59,926 nt of DNA from Micromonospora acroterricola. GTDB lineage: Bacteria; Actinomycetota; Actinomycetes; Mycobacteriales; Micromonosporaceae. Below, piece by piece: positions 18,594 to 26,275 of the stretch. Both the position numbers and the translations under genes were made by a program. The stretch lies in NCBI RefSeq assembly GCF_003172955.1, contig NZ_QGKR01000156.1, forward strand, positions 1 to 59,926. Direction: 5' to 3'. Position 1 is the first letter of the stretch, and the number at the start of each line of letters is the position of its first letter. Under the pieces are notes generated by a model. That model was not told the DNA's origin. It saw only the letters and a program-made list of their open reading frames with translations, and made no database searches.

Positions 18594-19688
18594 TCATCGA
18601 AAGGGCCGCTGGCCCGGACTCAGCCGAAGTGCGGCGGGCCGGCGGGCCTCGATCTCGAAACCGCAGGCCAGCAGCAGCTCGATGCCGAAGTTCTCGGCGA
18701 GTGCGGCCGCCCCATCGATCCCCGCCTGGCGCATCTCGGTGACCAGCGCCGTCACCAGCCGGCGCCCGAGCCCCAACCGCCGGTACCGGGCGGCGACGAG
18801 CACTCCGTCGAGGACCATCTCCCGCTCCGGCTGACCCGGGTACCGCTCCCCGTAGTCGAGGTGCGGGCTGCGCTCGTGGGCCCGCAGCTCACCGACCAGC
18901 TCACCGTCGGGCAACTCCGCCACGAACCGCCAGCAGGTGGCCGGCAGGTCGGCGCCCATGACTCGCCGTACCCGCGCCGTCCGGCGCACCTCGTCGCACC
19001 AGCGCCGGTTGTCCCGGTAACGCCGGTTCAGCTCGTACGCGGCCGGTGGCAACGGAAGCGGATACCGTTCGGGCGGCAGCCGATACCACTCCGCCCACCA
19101 GGCGCCGGGCCAGTCCCGCGGCTCGTAGACCGGCCAGACGTCCAGATGCGCCGGGTATCGCCGCCCTGCCTGGTCGCGCATGTCGTCATGCGGGACCGGC
19201 GACACCGGCGCGGCGGGGACCGACGGCACCGGCGCGGCGGGGACCGGCGCGGCCGGGACCTGCGGCACCGGCGCGGCGGGAGCAGAGGCGGGCAGCGCGA
19301 GGCCCATCGCCACCTCCCCGCCCGCCGCCCGGACCAGCCGCTCCACCGTCCGGAACCGGGGGTCGGTCGCGCGCCCCGACTCGATCCGGGCCAGCGTCGC
19401 CTGCGGCACTCCGGATCTCGCGGCCAGTTCCCGCTGACTCAGGTCAGCCCGGCGACGGAGCGCGCGGAGCACCGTGCCGAGATCGGCCCCGCCAGCCTCC
19501 GTGGGGCCGCCGGCTTCGCAGTCGGTAGGGCCGCCGGCTTCGCAGTCGGTAGGGCCGCCGGCTTCGCAGTCGGTAGGGCCGCTGGCGGCGCAGTCCGCCG
19601 CGCCACCCGTCTCGCGGGCCCCGCTTGGTTCCGTCGCGTCGGTCGCCTCGGCCACAGACAGATGCTCCCGGGCGGCCCGGCTGGCCAT
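18594..19688 (-). CDS. XRE-type HTH and GNAT acetyltransferase fusion protein
   Basis: A 364-residue two-domain protein. After a repeat-containing N-terminus (PTDCEAGG repeated three times, about residues 38-63) comes a Cro/C1-type helix-turn-helix (LGTVLRALRRRADLSQRELAARSGVPQATLARIESGR). A Pro/Ala/Val-rich linker follows, then a GNAT domain whose acetyl-CoA loop is RYRRLGLGRRLV. The HTH may target DNA while the GNAT domain modifies an unknown amine. ATG at 19688 with GGCGGGGG upstream was chosen; the frame runs further upstream only through tandem repeats. The last base of the stop lies 10 bp from mqnB, convergent. Confidence 0.8.
   Translation of the reverse strand: MASRAAREHLSVAEATDATEPSGARETGGAADCAASGPTDCEAGGPTDCEAGGPTDCEAGGPTEAGGADLGTVLRALRRRADLSQRELAARSGVPQATLARIESGRATDPRFRTVERLVRAAGGEVAMGLALPASAPAAPVPQVPAAPVPAAPVPSVPAAPVSPVPHDDMRDQAGRRYPAHLDVWPVYEPRDWPGAWWAEWYRLPPERYPLPLPPAAYELNRRYRDNRRWCDEVRRTARVRRVMGADLPATCWRFVAELPDGELVGELRAHERSPHLDYGERYPGQPEREMVLDGVLVAARYRRLGLGRRLVTALVTEMRQAGIDGAAALAENFGIELLLACGFEIEARRPAALRLSPGQRPFR
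19504..19599. repeat. 24-bp tandem repeat inside the XRE-GNAT gene
   Basis: Three identical 24-bp units begin at 19504, 19528 and 19552, and a fourth diverged unit covers 19576-19599. On the minus strand each unit encodes eight residues (PTDCEAGG), so copy-number change would keep the frame. Confidence 0.85.
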
Positions 19689-19817
19689 CAACACCCCCGC
19701 CGAAGCTGTGGATAACGCTGTGGAAAACCCGCCGGGGCCGGTGGACGAAGGGGTTCGCGGTGCCTTTGGAGCTGAATCGTCTACGACATCAACCGTCGTC
19801 CGCTGCCTGAATGCCGT

Positions 19818-19993
19818 GCGACACCGCCAAGGCCTGCCGCACGAACCGTCGCGACACCGCCAAGGCCCGCCGCACGAACCGCCGCGACACCGCCAAGGCC
19901 CGCCGCACGAACCGCCGCGACACCGCCAAGGCCCGCCGCACGAACCGCCGCGACACCGCCAAGGCCCGCCGCACGAACCGCCGCGACACCGCC
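19818..19993. repeat. 33-bp tandem repeat array, five copies plus a partial
   Basis: Units beginning GCGACACCGC start at 19818, 19851, 19884, 19917 and 19950, with a truncated copy from 19983. Units 2-5 are identical over nearly their whole length; unit 1 differs at two bases. The period of 11 codons keeps several reading frames open on both strands, which explains apparent repetitive peptides. Confidence 0.92.
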
Positions 19994-20069
19994 GGGTCCT
20001 CGCCGAATCCTGAGCGGCATTGTCACGATCGGCTCGCGCGCTCCTGTGGGACATCCCTGCGGCTTTCCG

Positions 20070-20297
20070 CGCCTGAATCGCTTGCGACATCAGCTCCAAA
20101 GGGAGTTGAAGGCGTGGCCATGGTCCCGCTGACCGGAGCCTCTGGGACATTTCTGCCGCCCCCTACGCCTGAATCGCTTGCGACATCAGCTCCATAGGGA
20201 GTCGGAGGCATGGTCGCGGTCTGCGGGCCGGATCCGGTCTGACTTTCCCACGGCCCCGTGCGCCTGAATCGTTGGCGACATCAGCTCCAAAGGGAGT
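20070..20297. repeat. Three copies of a 95-bp-period repeat
   Basis: A conserved core of about 37 bp starting CGCCTGAATCG and ending CAGCTCCAAAGGGAGT begins at 20070, 20166 and 20261. Less conserved flanks (a GGGACAT-type stretch before, GGCATGGTC-type after) fill the period of 95-96 bp. Diverged relatives occur at 19773-19791 and 30294-30320, so it is a dispersed family with a local tandem cluster. Confidence 0.8.
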
Positions 20298-20419
20298 CCG
20301 AGGTGGTGGTCCTCCCTGTCGAAGAGTCACCCGGGCGGTGTCGGGTCGGCGTACCCGTCGTGACCGGTCGCGGATCACAGTGCACGGGGTCGGCGCGGAT
20401 GGCGGCGCGGGCGCGGGGC

Positions 20420-20434
20420 TACCGTGGGGACGTG
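20420..20434 (+). promoter_or_regulatory. Leaderless promoter of mqnD
   Basis: TACCGT at 20420-20425 is followed by 6 bp and then the GTG start of mqnD. This spacing places transcription start at or next to the start codon. No good -35 box was seen. Confidence 0.6.
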
Positions 20435-21280
20435 GCGCTCTCCCTGGCGATCTCGCCCTGCCCCAACGACACGTTCGTCTTTCACGCCCTGGTGCACGGC
20501 CGGGTGCCCGGCGCGCCGCCGGTCGAGGTGACGTACGCCGACGTGGACGTCACCAACACGGCGGCCGAGCGGGGCGCCTTCGACCTGGTGAAGGTGAGCT
20601 TCGCGGCCCTGCCGTGGCTGCTCGACGACTACCACCTGCTGCCGTGCGGCGGCGCCCTCGGTCGCGGGTGCGGGCCGCTGGTGCTGACCCGGGGTGACCG
20701 CGCCGGTGGGCCGGACCGCACCGACCTGACCGGCGCGACGGTGGCGGTGCCGGGCGACCGGACCACGGCGTACCTGTTGTTCCGGCTCTGGTCGGCGGGG
20801 CGGCCGCCGGCCCGGATCGAGGTGGTCCCGTTCCACGAGATCATGCCGGGCGTCGCGGCCGGCCGCTACGACGCCGGGCTGGTCATCCACGAGGCCCGGT
20901 TCACCTATCACCGGCACGGCCTGACCGCGCTGGTCGACCTCGGCGAGTGGTGGGAGGCCGACACCGGCCTACCCATCCCGCTCGGCGCGATCCTGGCCCG
21001 GCGCGGTGCGGTGGACCCGGAGGCCGCCGCCGGCTGGGTCCGCGAGTCGGTCCGGCAGGCCTGGGCGGACCCGGCGGCCAGCCGGGAGTACGTGCTCGCG
21101 CACGCCCAGGAGATGGAACTCGACGTGGTGGACCGGCACATCGGCCTCTACGTCAACGAGTTCACGGCCGACCTGGGCGAGGCCGGTTTCGCCGCCGTCA
21201 CGGCGCTGCTCGACCGGGCCGCCGACGCCGGGCTGGTGCCTCAGACCTCCAGCTCGCGCGCGACCGCGTGGACCAGCTGA
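20432..21280 (+). CDS. mqnD: 1,4-dihydroxy-6-naphthoate synthase
   Basis: A 282-residue periplasmic-binding-protein-fold enzyme of the futalosine menaquinone pathway. It converts cyclic dehypoxanthine futalosine to 1,4-dihydroxy-6-naphthoate. The N-terminal signature ISPCPNDTFVFHALVHG is diagnostic; other conserved parts are DVDVTNTAAERGAFDLVKVSFAALPWL, VVPFHEIMPGVAAGRYDAGLVIHEARFTY and GLPIPLGAIL. GTG at 20432 was chosen over an upstream ATG because of the TACCGT element 6 bp before it. Its 3' end overlaps the convergent cold-shock gene by 40 bp. Confidence 0.92.
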   Translation: MALSLAISPCPNDTFVFHALVHGRVPGAPPVEVTYADVDVTNTAAERGAFDLVKVSFAALPWLLDDYHLLPCGGALGRGCGPLVLTRGDRAGGPDRTDLTGATVAVPGDRTTAYLLFRLWSAGRPPARIEVVPFHEIMPGVAAGRYDAGLVIHEARFTYHRHGLTALVDLGEWWEADTGLPIPLGAILARRGAVDPEAAAGWVRESVRQAWADPAASREYVLAHAQEMELDVVDRHIGLYVNEFTADLGEAGFAAVTALLDRAADAGLVPQTSSSRATAWTS

Positions 21281-21627
21281 GCGATCTTCTGCGCGGCCTT
21301 CTTGTCCGGGTATCGACCCCGGCGCAGATCCGGCTGGACCTTCGCCTCCAGCACCTTGATCATGTCCTCGACGAGGCCGTGCAGTTCCTCGGCCGGCCGG
21401 CGGCGCAACTCCGCCATGGACGGCGGCGCGTCCAGCAGCTTGACCCCCATGGCCTGGGCACCCCGCCGGCTGTCCACCACGCTGAAGTCGACCCGCTGAC
21501 CACCCTTGAGGTCGGTGACACCCGCGGGCAGCGCGCCCTTGGGCAGGAACACGTCGCCGCCCTCGTCACTGGTGACGAAGCCGTATCCCTTGGCCGTGTC
21601 GTACCACTTCACTCGACCCGTTGGCAC
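21241..21627 (-). CDS. Cold-shock domain protein with C-terminal extension
   Basis: A 128-residue protein. Residues 1-65 form a CspA-type RNA/ssDNA-binding fold with both RNP motifs (KGYGFV and DVFLP) after GRVKWYDTAKG. Residues 66-128 form a helical extension rich in Arg/Lys/Ala with no recognised domain. Standard Csp proteins have about 67 residues, so the extension roughly doubles the length; such longer forms occur in actinobacteria. GTG at 21627 follows AGGGGAT by 7 bp. It is tail-to-tail with mqnD, overlapping its last 40 bp. Confidence 0.88.
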   Translation of the reverse strand: MPTGRVKWYDTAKGYGFVTSDEGGDVFLPKGALPAGVTDLKGGQRVDFSVVDSRRGAQAMGVKLLDAPPSMAELRRRPAEELHGLVEDMIKVLEAKVQPDLRRGRYPDKKAAQKIAQLVHAVARELEV

Positions 21628-21655
21628 CTGAGATCCCCTGCTTCACTTGAGCCGT

Positions 21656-22279
21656 CTACTGCTCCAAGGCTAGCTGGATCATCCCGTCGAGCGCCGCTGG
21701 GAATCCGGTGAGGTCTTCCAGCACCACTTCCGCCCCGGCGGCGCGCAGCTCGTCCGGGGAGCACGGCCCCGTCGCTACGGCGATTCCGGGCACCCCGGCC
21801 ACCCTCGCCGCGGCCATGTCCGCCACGTGGTCCCCGACGTAGTGGGTCGCGTCGTGCTCCCGCAGGGCGGTGGCCTTCTCCTCGGCGAACAGGTCGCCGG
21901 CCAGCTCGTCGACCGCGAGACCGAGGTGCTCCAGGTGCAGGCGGGCCAGCCGGCCCATCTTGGCAGTGACGACCAGCACACGACCACCCCGTGCGTGGAT
22001 CGCTTCGACCGCCTCCCGCGCGCCCGGCATCGGGAGTGTCGGGGTGATCGCGTACGCCGGGTACAGCTCGCGGTACATCCGCACGGCCGACTCGACCTGC
22101 TCCGGCGGGAACCAGTGCCCGATCTCGGTGCGCAGCGGCGGACCGAGCCGGGACACCGCGAGGTCGGCGTCCACCGGCACGCCGGTCCTGGCGGTCAACG
22201 CCCGGAAGGCCGCGGCGATGCCGGGGCGGGAGTCCACGAGCGTCATGTCGAGATCGAATCCGACGGTCAGTGCGGGCAT
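21656..22279 (-). CDS. HAD family phosphatase
   Basis: A 207-residue haloacid-dehalogenase hydrolase. Motif I is GFDLDMTLVDS (nucleophile Asp9 and Asp11), motif II is LVVTAK near residue 100, and motif IV is HYVGDHVADMAAAR. A helical cap between residues about 18 and 85 places it in subfamily I, near phosphoglycolate phosphatases. The substrate is not determinable. The ATG has no ribosome site; TACGTT (22287-22292) is 7 bp upstream, indicating a leaderless transcript. Confidence 0.87.
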   Translation of the reverse strand: MPALTVGFDLDMTLVDSRPGIAAAFRALTARTGVPVDADLAVSRLGPPLRTEIGHWFPPEQVESAVRMYRELYPAYAITPTLPMPGAREAVEAIHARGGRVLVVTAKMGRLARLHLEHLGLAVDELAGDLFAEEKATALREHDATHYVGDHVADMAAARVAGVPGIAVATGPCSPDELRAAGAEVVLEDLTGFPAALDGMIQLALEQ

Positions 22280-22363
22280 GCCGAGAAACGTACAGGCTGT
22301 CTCCTGGCCGGGCGGACGTCCGAGGGGCGCGACGGCCCGGTGCCGGGCTAGCGTGGAAAGACG

Positions 22364-24850
22364 ATGACCACCTCACTCGCCGACCACCTGCGGTCGCTGC
22401 CCGACGAGTCGCTGGCCGCGCTCCTCCAGCTGCGGCCGGACCTCGTCGTGCCCGTGCCGGCCGACATCTCCGCCCTGGCCATCCGGGCCCAGTCCCGGGT
22501 CTCGGTGGCCCGCGCGCTGGACGGGCTGGACCAGTTCACCCTCCAGATCCTCGACGCCGCCCGGCTGACCCGCGACCCGGCCGAGGGCACCACGGCCACC
22601 GAGGCCGTGCTCGCCATGGCGACCACGGGGCCCCACCCGCCGGCGCCGACGGCCGTCCGGGCCGCCGTCGGCCGGCTGCGCGCGCTCTTCCTGCTGTACG
22701 GCCCGGAGCACGCGCTCCAGGTGACGCCCGCCGTCGACGAGGTCTCCCCGTACCCCGCCGGGCTCGGCCGGCCAGCCGCGGACCTGGACCCGCGCACGGC
22801 CGCGCTCTGCGCGGACCCGGCGAAGCTGCGCCGGACGCTGCTCGCCGCACCCCCCTCGGCGCGGGCGATCCTGGACCGGCTGGCGGCCGGCCCTCCGGTG
22901 GGCAGCGTGCCCCCGGGCGCGTTGCAGGCGCCGCCGATCGGCGCGGAGGACGCCCTGCTCTCGGACCCGACCAACGGCGGCGCACCGACCGGTTCCCCGG
23001 TCCGCTGGCTGGTCGACAACCGGCTGCTGGTCCCCGTCTCGGCAGGCTCGTCGACGACCACCGGCACCGTCGAGCTGCCCCGCGAGGTGGGCCTGCTGCT
23101 GCGCCGCGACAGTGGCCCGCTCGGGCCGCTGCGCACCAGCCCGCCACCGGTCGCTGCCGCGCCCCGCGAGGCGAAGGCGGTCGACTCGGCCGGGGCCGGG
23201 CAGACCATGGAGGTGGTCCGGAACACCGAGGGCCTGCTGGAACAGCTCGCCGCCGAACCGGCGCCGGTGCTGCGCTCCGGCGGCATCGGTGTCCGGGACC
23301 TGCGCCGGCTGGCCCGTACCGCGGGTCTGGACGAGTCGACCACCGCGCTGCTGCTGGAGGTGGCGTACGCGGCGGGCCTCGCCGGTGAGCTGGAGCTGCC
23401 CGGCGCGACCACCACCCGGTACGGCGCGGACCAGCAGGTGATGCCGACCGGAGGGTACGAGGTGTGGCGCGCCGCCTCGCTGGCGCAGCGGTGGGAGCAG
23501 CTGGCTCGCGCGTGGCTGACCATGACCCGTCAGGTCGGTCTGGTGGGGCGGCGCGACGACCGGGACCGGCCGATCACCGCGCTCTCCGCCGAGGCCGAGC
23601 GGGCCGGTGCGCCGGCCACGCGGCGTGCGGTGCTCAGCGTGCTCGCCGACCTGGAGCCGGCGACCTCGCCCACACCGGAGGAGGTGCAGGACCTGCTGGA
23701 CTGGCGGGCGCCGCGACGCAGCCGGGGCCGGGAAGCCGCCCACCGGGAGGTGCTGGCCGAGGCGGCGCAGCTCGGCGTCACCGGCCTGGGGGCGCTCACC
23801 TCGTACGGCCGGCTGCTGCTCGCCGACCTGCTGTCGGCCGACGAGCCGGGCGGCGAGGACCCGCTGGGGCTGCACGCGGACGCCGAGAGCGGCGACCCGT
23901 CGGGCGCCGCACGGGCGCTGGACGCGCTGCTGCCCGCGCCGGTCGACCACTTCCTGGTGCAGGCCGACCTGACGGTCGTGGTGCCCGGGCCGCCCGAGCC
24001 GGCGCTCGCCGTCGAACTGGAGGCGATGACCGAACTCGAGTCGGCCGGCGGGGCCAGCGTGCACCGGGTCACCACGGCGAGCGTGCGGCGGGCGCTGGAC
24101 GCCGGTTACTCGGCCGACGACCTGCACGACGTGTTCCGGCGGAGGTCCCGTACGCCGGTGCCGCAGGGGCTCAGCTACCTGGTGGACGACGTGGCCCGCA
24201 AGCACGGCGGGCTGCGGGTCGGTCTGGCCGGGGCGTACCTGCGCAGCGACGACGAGACGCTGCTGAGCGAGGTGCTGGCCGACCGGCGCCTGGAGTCGCT
24301 GACACTGCGTCGGCTCGCGCCGACGGTGCTGATCACCCCGTACCAGGTCGGCCGGCTGCTGGGCGCGCTCCGCGACGCCGGGTACGCCCCGGCGCAGGAG
24401 GACGGCAGCGGTGGCACCGTGCTGGCCCGGCCGCGGGTCCGGCGGGCCCCGGCACGGGTTCCGGTGACCACCCGGACGGTGGACCCGCTCGCCGCCCCGA
24501 AGCTGCCCATGCCGCGGCTGCTCGGCGTCGTGGAGCACATGCGGCGGGGTGACACGGCGGCGCGGGCGGCCCGACGGGCGCCGGCCGTGGTGCGCGGAGG
24601 GGCGGCGGGGCTGGGCGGCGGTCCGGTGCCGGCGCACACCCACAGCGAGGCGCTGGCCGTGCTCCAGCAGGCGGTCCGCGACCGGGCGCTGGTCTGGGTG
24701 GGGTACGTCGACGCCCACGGGGCGACGGCGTCCCGGCTGGTCAAGCCGGTCTCGATCGGCGCCGGCTACCTGCGCGCCGAGGACGAGCGGACCGAGATGC
24801 TGCACACGTTCGCGCTGCACCGCATCACCGCGGCGGTGCTGGCGGACTGA
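22364..24850 (+). CDS. Helicase-associated (XPB/Ssl2 N-terminal-like) protein
   Basis: An 828-residue actinobacterial protein that I recognise as the helicase-associated, XPB/Ssl2 N-terminal-like family. It lacks Walker A and DEAD-type motifs, so it is not itself a helicase. The N-terminal half is helical and Leu/Ala/Arg-rich (LADHLRSLPDESLAALLQLRPDL). A helicase_C_3-like region with VDHFLVQADLTVVVPGPPEPAL lies near residues 520-545, and a WYL-like C-terminal end (WVGYVDAHGATASRLVKPVSIGAGYLRAEDE) closes it. TAGCGT lies 9 bp before the ATG. A true XPB helicase is encoded 1.4 kb downstream, suggesting they work together in DNA repair or transcription; this pairing is inference. Confidence 0.8.
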   Translation: MTTSLADHLRSLPDESLAALLQLRPDLVVPVPADISALAIRAQSRVSVARALDGLDQFTLQILDAARLTRDPAEGTTATEAVLAMATTGPHPPAPTAVRAAVGRLRALFLLYGPEHALQVTPAVDEVSPYPAGLGRPAADLDPRTAALCADPAKLRRTLLAAPPSARAILDRLAAGPPVGSVPPGALQAPPIGAEDALLSDPTNGGAPTGSPVRWLVDNRLLVPVSAGSSTTTGTVELPREVGLLLRRDSGPLGPLRTSPPPVAAAPREAKAVDSAGAGQTMEVVRNTEGLLEQLAAEPAPVLRSGGIGVRDLRRLARTAGLDESTTALLLEVAYAAGLAGELELPGATTTRYGADQQVMPTGGYEVWRAASLAQRWEQLARAWLTMTRQVGLVGRRDDRDRPITALSAEAERAGAPATRRAVLSVLADLEPATSPTPEEVQDLLDWRAPRRSRGREAAHREVLAEAAQLGVTGLGALTSYGRLLLADLLSADEPGGEDPLGLHADAESGDPSGAARALDALLPAPVDHFLVQADLTVVVPGPPEPALAVELEAMTELESAGGASVHRVTTASVRRALDAGYSADDLHDVFRRRSRTPVPQGLSYLVDDVARKHGGLRVGLAGAYLRSDDETLLSEVLADRRLESLTLRRLAPTVLITPYQVGRLLGALRDAGYAPAQEDGSGGTVLARPRVRRAPARVPVTTRTVDPLAAPKLPMPRLLGVVEHMRRGDTAARAARRAPAVVRGGAAGLGGGPVPAHTHSEALAVLQQAVRDRALVWVGYVDAHGATASRLVKPVSIGAGYLRAEDERTEMLHTFALHRITAAVLAD

Positions 24851-24886
24851 GGCGGCACGGCCGACACCGGTCGCCGTGCGCGCCGG

Positions 24887-25123
24887 TCAGCGTCGGCTGC
24901 GTCGTACCGTGCCGACGACCGAGATGATCAGCAGCAGCGCGAAGCCGGCGCCGGCGGACTCCCCGATCGAGTTGACGAAGCCCTGCCGCAGCACCAGCCA
25001 GCCGAAGAGGAACCACCCGACGAGGAGCGCCGCCGCGACGGCGTACGCGACCACGGTCGCGCGGGACACCTCGTCGGGTGGAGCCTGGTCGTGCGCTTCG
25101 AAGACGTCACGGTCGACCGTCAT
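24887..25123 (-). CDS. Small two-helix membrane protein
   Basis: A 78-residue hypothetical protein with two hydrophobic helices (about 24-45 and 54-70), a polar N-terminus (TVDRDVFEAHDQAPPDEVSR) and a basic C-terminal end (RRSRR). ATG at 25123 is chosen because GGGGAGG lies 7 bp upstream; the frame extends to 25168 without a site. It sits between the helicase-associated gene (convergent) and the L,D-transpeptidase gene, which is transcribed toward it. No function can be assigned. Confidence 0.7.
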   Translation of the reverse strand: MTVDRDVFEAHDQAPPDEVSRATVVAYAVAAALLVGWFLFGWLVLRQGFVNSIGESAGAGFALLLIISVVGTVRRSRR

Positions 25124-25217
25124 ACCCAGCCTCCCCGCCCGGTCCGGCCTGGACTCCCAGGGTGTCACTCCGGGGACGGGTGTGACAGGGGATAAAACCC
25201 CGAGCCGGCCGGGTCGC

Positions 25218-26102
25218 TCAGGTGCCGGGGCGGCGGCCGATCAGCACCACCCGGGTGCCTACCTTCCCCAGCTCCCACATACGGACGGCGTCGGCGTGCA
25301 GCAGGTTGACGCAGCCGTGCGAGCCGATCGACTTGTTGTGCAGGTACGTGGTGGTCTCGTGGAAGCCCATTCCCTGGGTGAAGTGCTGCCAGTACGGCAG
25401 CCACACCTCGTACGGGTTGGACCACTCCTTCGGGTTGCGGTAGTTGACCCTGTACGTGCCGGCGGGGGTGCGGTAGCCGGACATTCCCGTCCTGGTCACC
25501 GTCGGCGCCATGATCACCTTGCCGTCCCGGACCGCCCAGACGGTCTGCCGGGTCAGGTCCACGCAGAAGGTGGTGCCCGTGCCGGCCTTACAACGTTTCG
25601 GATCGGTGGTGGCGAGGCGCTGGGCCACGTCGTGCGTGGTCGGCCCGGCGCGACCCTCGACGGGGCTGATGCCGTACCGCCGCTGGAACTTCTTGATCGC
25701 GGCGCAGTCGGCGGCGGACTGACGGCCGTCCACGGTCACCGGCCCGAACCCACCCAACCGCGCGAGGTAGGTCTCCACCCCGCGCTGGTGCTCGCCCTGC
25801 GGGCACCCCGCGGCCGGGGCGGCGGTGCTGGTGGTCGGCGCCGGCGTGGTGCGGGTCGGCTTCGGTCTGGGCTTCGGCGTGGCGCTGGTCGCCTTCGGCG
25901 TCGGCGCGGTCGTCGTGGGTCGGCCGCGCTGGTCCGGCCCGGACGTGCCGCTCGCCCCCGTTGGCTGTTCCGCCGCACCTGCCGGGGCGGCTCCCCCGCC
26001 GCCACCCCCGCCGGCCTGCGGATCGAGCGCGCACGCACCGGCGCCGACCAGCGTGACCACCATCAGGGCGACAAGCCGGGAAGTGATCCGGACACGTTTC
26101 AT
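25218..26102 (-). CDS. L,D-transpeptidase lipoprotein with peptidoglycan-binding domain
   Basis: A 294-residue secreted cell-wall enzyme. It has an N-terminal signal with a lipobox-like LVGAGAC (Cys24), then a Gly run and a Thr/Pro/Lys-rich spacer (about 45-97). A peptidoglycan-binding-1-like region follows (VETYLARLGGFGPVTVDG..CAAIKKFQRRYGI), and a YkuD catalytic domain (about 178-290) contains the active-site motif IGSHGCVNLL (His262, Cys264). It would form 3-3 or protein-peptidoglycan cross-links. AGGGAGGG precedes the ATG at 26102. It is divergent from the XPB helicase gene. Confidence 0.88.
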   Translation of the reverse strand: MKRVRITSRLVALMVVTLVGAGACALDPQAGGGGGGGAAPAGAAEQPTGASGTSGPDQRGRPTTTAPTPKATSATPKPRPKPTRTTPAPTTSTAAPAAGCPQGEHQRGVETYLARLGGFGPVTVDGRQSAADCAAIKKFQRRYGISPVEGRAGPTTHDVAQRLATTDPKRCKAGTGTTFCVDLTRQTVWAVRDGKVIMAPTVTRTGMSGYRTPAGTYRVNYRNPKEWSNPYEVWLPYWQHFTQGMGFHETTTYLHNKSIGSHGCVNLLHADAVRMWELGKVGTRVVLIGRRPGT

Positions 26103-26275
26103 GAGCCCTCCCTGGGCAGTCGTCCCTTTGCTAGACGTTCGTGAGTGCCGTCTCGGTTGCGCCCGGTGAGCATCTTTCTTCCGACATCCCGCGCCGTGCA
26201 ACACTGGATGGTCGGCCAGCGGTGGGTAAGCAGGCGCCACTGAGCCGACGGCCAACCTGACGAGAGGACCCTGGC

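Larger units (their letters stand above)
19689..20431. other. Gene-poor repeat island
   Basis: This 743-bp interval between the XRE-GNAT gene and mqnD holds no gene I can support. Open frames cross it on both strands because the repeats have periods divisible by three (33 bp) or nearly so, and the translations are low-complexity. It contains the 33-bp array (19818-19993), three copies of a longer repeat (20070-20297), and the leaderless promoter of mqnD at its right end. Confidence 0.7.

Noticed and set aside
19818..19993. CRISPR array
   Set aside because: The units abut with no variable spacers, so this is a simple tandem repeat, and no cas genes are present.
19811..20197. 128-codon repetitive frame (TAKARRTNRRD repeats)
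   Set aside because: It arises from the 33-bp array and the 95-bp repeat. No ribosome site, start context or non-repeat domain was found.
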